DNA from: Minisyncoccota bacterium
GTDB taxonomy: Bacteria > Patescibacteriota > Minisyncoccia > Minisyncoccales > Minisyncoccaceae
Length of the DNA stretch: 5,567 nt
Direction of reading: 5' to 3'
Assembly: GCA_028689175.1 (NCBI GenBank)
Contig: JAQTWS010000041.1
Location: 1-5,567 of the forward strand
Shown here piece by piece: positions 3,828-5,567 of the stretch. The stretch's first letter is position 1. The number at the start of each line of letters is the position of its first letter. The position numbers and the translations under genes are program-made. The notes beneath the pieces are model-generated. The model was not told where the DNA came from and did not search any database. It saw nothing but the letters and a program-made list of their open reading frames with translations.

Positions 3828-5567
3828 ATGGATAAATACATAAAAAACAAGAATTTATTAATAGCGCTCTTTATTATAGCGTGCTTATTTATTATTTCTT
3901 TAAAAAATAATGCTATAAAAGTTGAGGCTGCAGAAGAGGAAGGTTTCAAAGTTAAATATTATAAAGACGAGGGATTGACCCAAGAGATACAAAGCGATTC
4001 TAAATTAAAGGAGGGAGATTATTACATCAAGATAGACAAAAAAGGAAAGATTGTCCCTTCTGTCAATATTTCCATAGATGCAGAAGGTGTCTTAAATGAT
4101 GTTAATAATGCTAAAGCTTCTCAAATAAACACTAATGGTTTTAAATACAAAAGAACTATTTCATATGATGAGGATGCCAAAGGCATAGAACCTGAAAAAA
4201 TATTGATTAACAATAGCGATGTTTTGGATAAAGAAAATTCTATTTATTATACTGATACAATTTTACCAAAGCTAAAGTTTGAAAGTCATACTAATGGAAA
4301 TGTTGATACTTATAAATTAATTTCAGACGAGTCTTTGTCTTATATTAAAATAGAGCTATCTTCTGACATTTACGCTATTTTATACAAAGGAATGTATAAA
4401 AGTAGTTTTAGCGGAGATTGTTACGGTTGGCACATGAAGGCTAAAAAAGGTTGGATAACACTTACAAATATTGATATTTTTAAAGATAAAAATAACTTCT
4501 CTTTATATCTTGGTGATGCTTCAATTACAATTACAAAAAATGAAGACGATTCCGAATTCACAATTGATATGACAGGAGATATAGCTGAACAAGTAAGAAA
4601 GCAAAAAAGCGTTCCTTTGCTTGTTAGGGATGATGCGGAAAATGAATTAGAGGGAGAGTTTAAAATACCAGTAAGTCTTAAAAAAGAATTAGGAATTTTT
4701 GAATTTAAAAAATATATTGTAAGAGATAGTGGTATTTATGCTGAATATGAACTTAAAAATAGCAAAGGAGAAGCAGTAGATTTAAAGGAATTGGTTGAGA
4801 TAAAAAGAAAATTAAAAGAAGGTATTTCTTTTGAAACTGTGCAAGACTTTATTTTACCAATTCAAGACAAGGGAGATTTTGTATACAGCATTCTTTTTAA
4901 AGATGTAGAATATACTGCAGAAATTTCAAGCCAGGGCGTCATTGATGTATCTATTAACAAAACAGGAAATGCAAAAGAAATTGATGGAAATATATATTAT
5001 GAATATATTGTTCCTGGCATTGATTTTACAGATATAACCTTATATCAATTTGGTGAAGAGAATAAGGAAATTTTAATAAATGATTTGAATCTTTATTTTA
5101 ATCAAGAAAAAGAAGGATTTTTTATATACTATTTTAAAAAATTAGATGATTGGTATAAATTTACAATTAATTTTGAAAAAGACACAGTACCTGCACCATC
5201 TCTTAAAAGTTTTTCTTTTAACTTGAATAAAGAGAACAAGATTTCTTATTCTTTTGAAATCGCATCAACAGGACACAAAGATATATATGTAAGCAAAGCT
5301 ATTCTAAACATATTTGATCAAGACGGCAATATTGTTTTAGATGATGTAAAACAAGGAAGTTTTGAAAAAGATATTCCATATGTATTTGAATTAGATTCTT
5401 CTAAATTGGAAAAAGGCAAAATGTACCATTATTCAATCATTCTTCTAAATGCTTCAAAAACATATGAAAGTGATAAAACATATTTTACAACAAAGCCAGG
5501 AGATGTTTCAAATATTAATATTACTAAGATAGATACAAACAAGATTAAATTAAGCTTTGATAAAGGA
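3828..5567 (+). CDS. Large exported multidomain protein, Ig/FN3-like (3' end outside window)
   Basis: Open for 580 codons to the window edge with no stop. Residues 1-9 are Lys-rich, 10-25 hydrophobic, and a possible signal peptidase I site lies at V32-E-A34. Residues about 36-142 form a beta-rich region, 143-278 the domain shared with the 306-residue protein, about 279-453 an unrecognised region, and about 454-567 a module ending in TYFTTKPGDVSNINITKI. The change from TKPGDVSN to KIKLSFDKG at the very end looks like the junction of one fibronectin-III-like module and the start of another, so more modules probably follow. Within the shared domain, this copy has an insertion (189-200) that includes a cysteine, C198. 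No catalytic motif is visible. Very low G+C (11 of 60 bases at 4681-4740). The ATG at 3828 is preferred because it directly precedes the signal peptide. An adhesin, S-layer or other surface role is inferred from architecture only. Confidence 0.85.
   Translation, partial: MDKYIKNKNLLIALFIIACLFIISLKNNAIKVEAAEEEGFKVKYYKDEGLTQEIQSDSKLKEGDYYIKIDKKGKIVPSVNISIDAEGVLNDVNNAKASQINTNGFKYKRTISYDEDAKGIEPEKILINNSDVLDKENSIYYTDTILPKLKFESHTNGNVDTYKLISDESLSYIKIELSSDIYAILYKGMYKSSFSGDCYGWHMKAKKGWITLTNIDIFKDKNNFSLYLGDASITITKNEDDSEFTIDMTGDIAEQVRKQKSVPLLVRDDAENELEGEFKIPVSLKKELGIFEFKKYIVRDSGIYAEYELKNSKGEAVDLKELVEIKRKLKEGISFETVQDFILPIQDKGDFVYSILFKDVEYTAEISSQGVIDVSINKTGNAKEIDGNIYYEYIVPGIDFTDITLYQFGEENKEILINDLNLYFNQEKEGFFIYYFKKLDDWYKFTINFEKDTVPAPSLKSFSFNLNKENKISYSFEIASTGHKDIYVSKAILNIFDQDGNIVLDDVKQGSFEKDIPYVFELDSSKLEKGKMYHYSIILLNASKTYESDKTYFTTKPGDVSNINITKIDTNKIKLSFDKG
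4254..4661 (+). repeat. shared domain, copy 2 (protein-level repeat)
   Basis: Residues 143-278 of the large exported protein, homologous to 1618-2001. Conserved landmarks: DTYK (160-163), LSYIK, SSDIY, W201-x-M, DIFK, and QKSVPLLVRDDAENE. The AENE motif closes both copies. Confidence 0.85.

Noticed and set aside
3828..3890. Lipoprotein signal (IIAC with C19) in the large exported protein
   Set aside because: The hydrophobic stretch continues past C19, so a signal peptidase I site near A34 or a membrane anchor fits better.
1..5567. tRNA, rRNA, CRISPR array, riboswitch
   Set aside because: No cloverleaf-like segment, regularly spaced direct repeats or long structured leader was seen on either strand.

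Overview
The window is very AT-rich and encodes short, single-domain proteins with hydrophobic N-termini. The style, a compact 3D/RlpA-like protein plus secreted Ig-like proteins, resembles Candidate Phyla Radiation (Patescibacteria) genomes. That placement is inferred from family resemblance, not from a marker gene. The standard code appears to apply: no in-frame TGA occurs in roughly 1,290 codons of the four best-supported genes.

Left part (1-1426, minus strand): a membrane-anchored or secreted 3D-domain protein (36-515) lies downstream of a thymidylate synthase-like gene (623-1369). Each has its own promoter, and a weak hairpin separates them. The synthase-like gene keeps the catalytic cysteine and most nucleotide-binding residues. 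It is visibly richer in G+C than its neighbours, and it is one of only two genes here with a clear Shine-Dalgarno sequence.

Middle (1456-2464, plus strand): a good sigma70-type promoter, divergent from the synthase promoter, drives a 306-residue exported protein of unknown function, followed by a hairpin terminator.

Decayed region (2450-3753): there is no intact gene here. It holds a broken minus-strand gene with an N-terminal CxxC zinc-ribbon-like motif, the N-terminal third of an IS256-family (Mutator) transposase, a C-terminal piece of an rve/IS481-like transposase, and a short ORF that may be the N-terminus of another such transposase.

Right part (3769-5567, plus strand): a second promoter precedes a large exported protein (at least 580 residues, cut by the window end). 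It carries the same roughly 130-residue domain as the 306-residue protein and ends in fibronectin-III-like segments. The two exported proteins are therefore paralogues in one domain, sit in the same orientation, and have mobile-element debris between them. This pair is the most interesting feature of the window. The likely role is at the cell surface, but no biochemical function can be read from the sequence.
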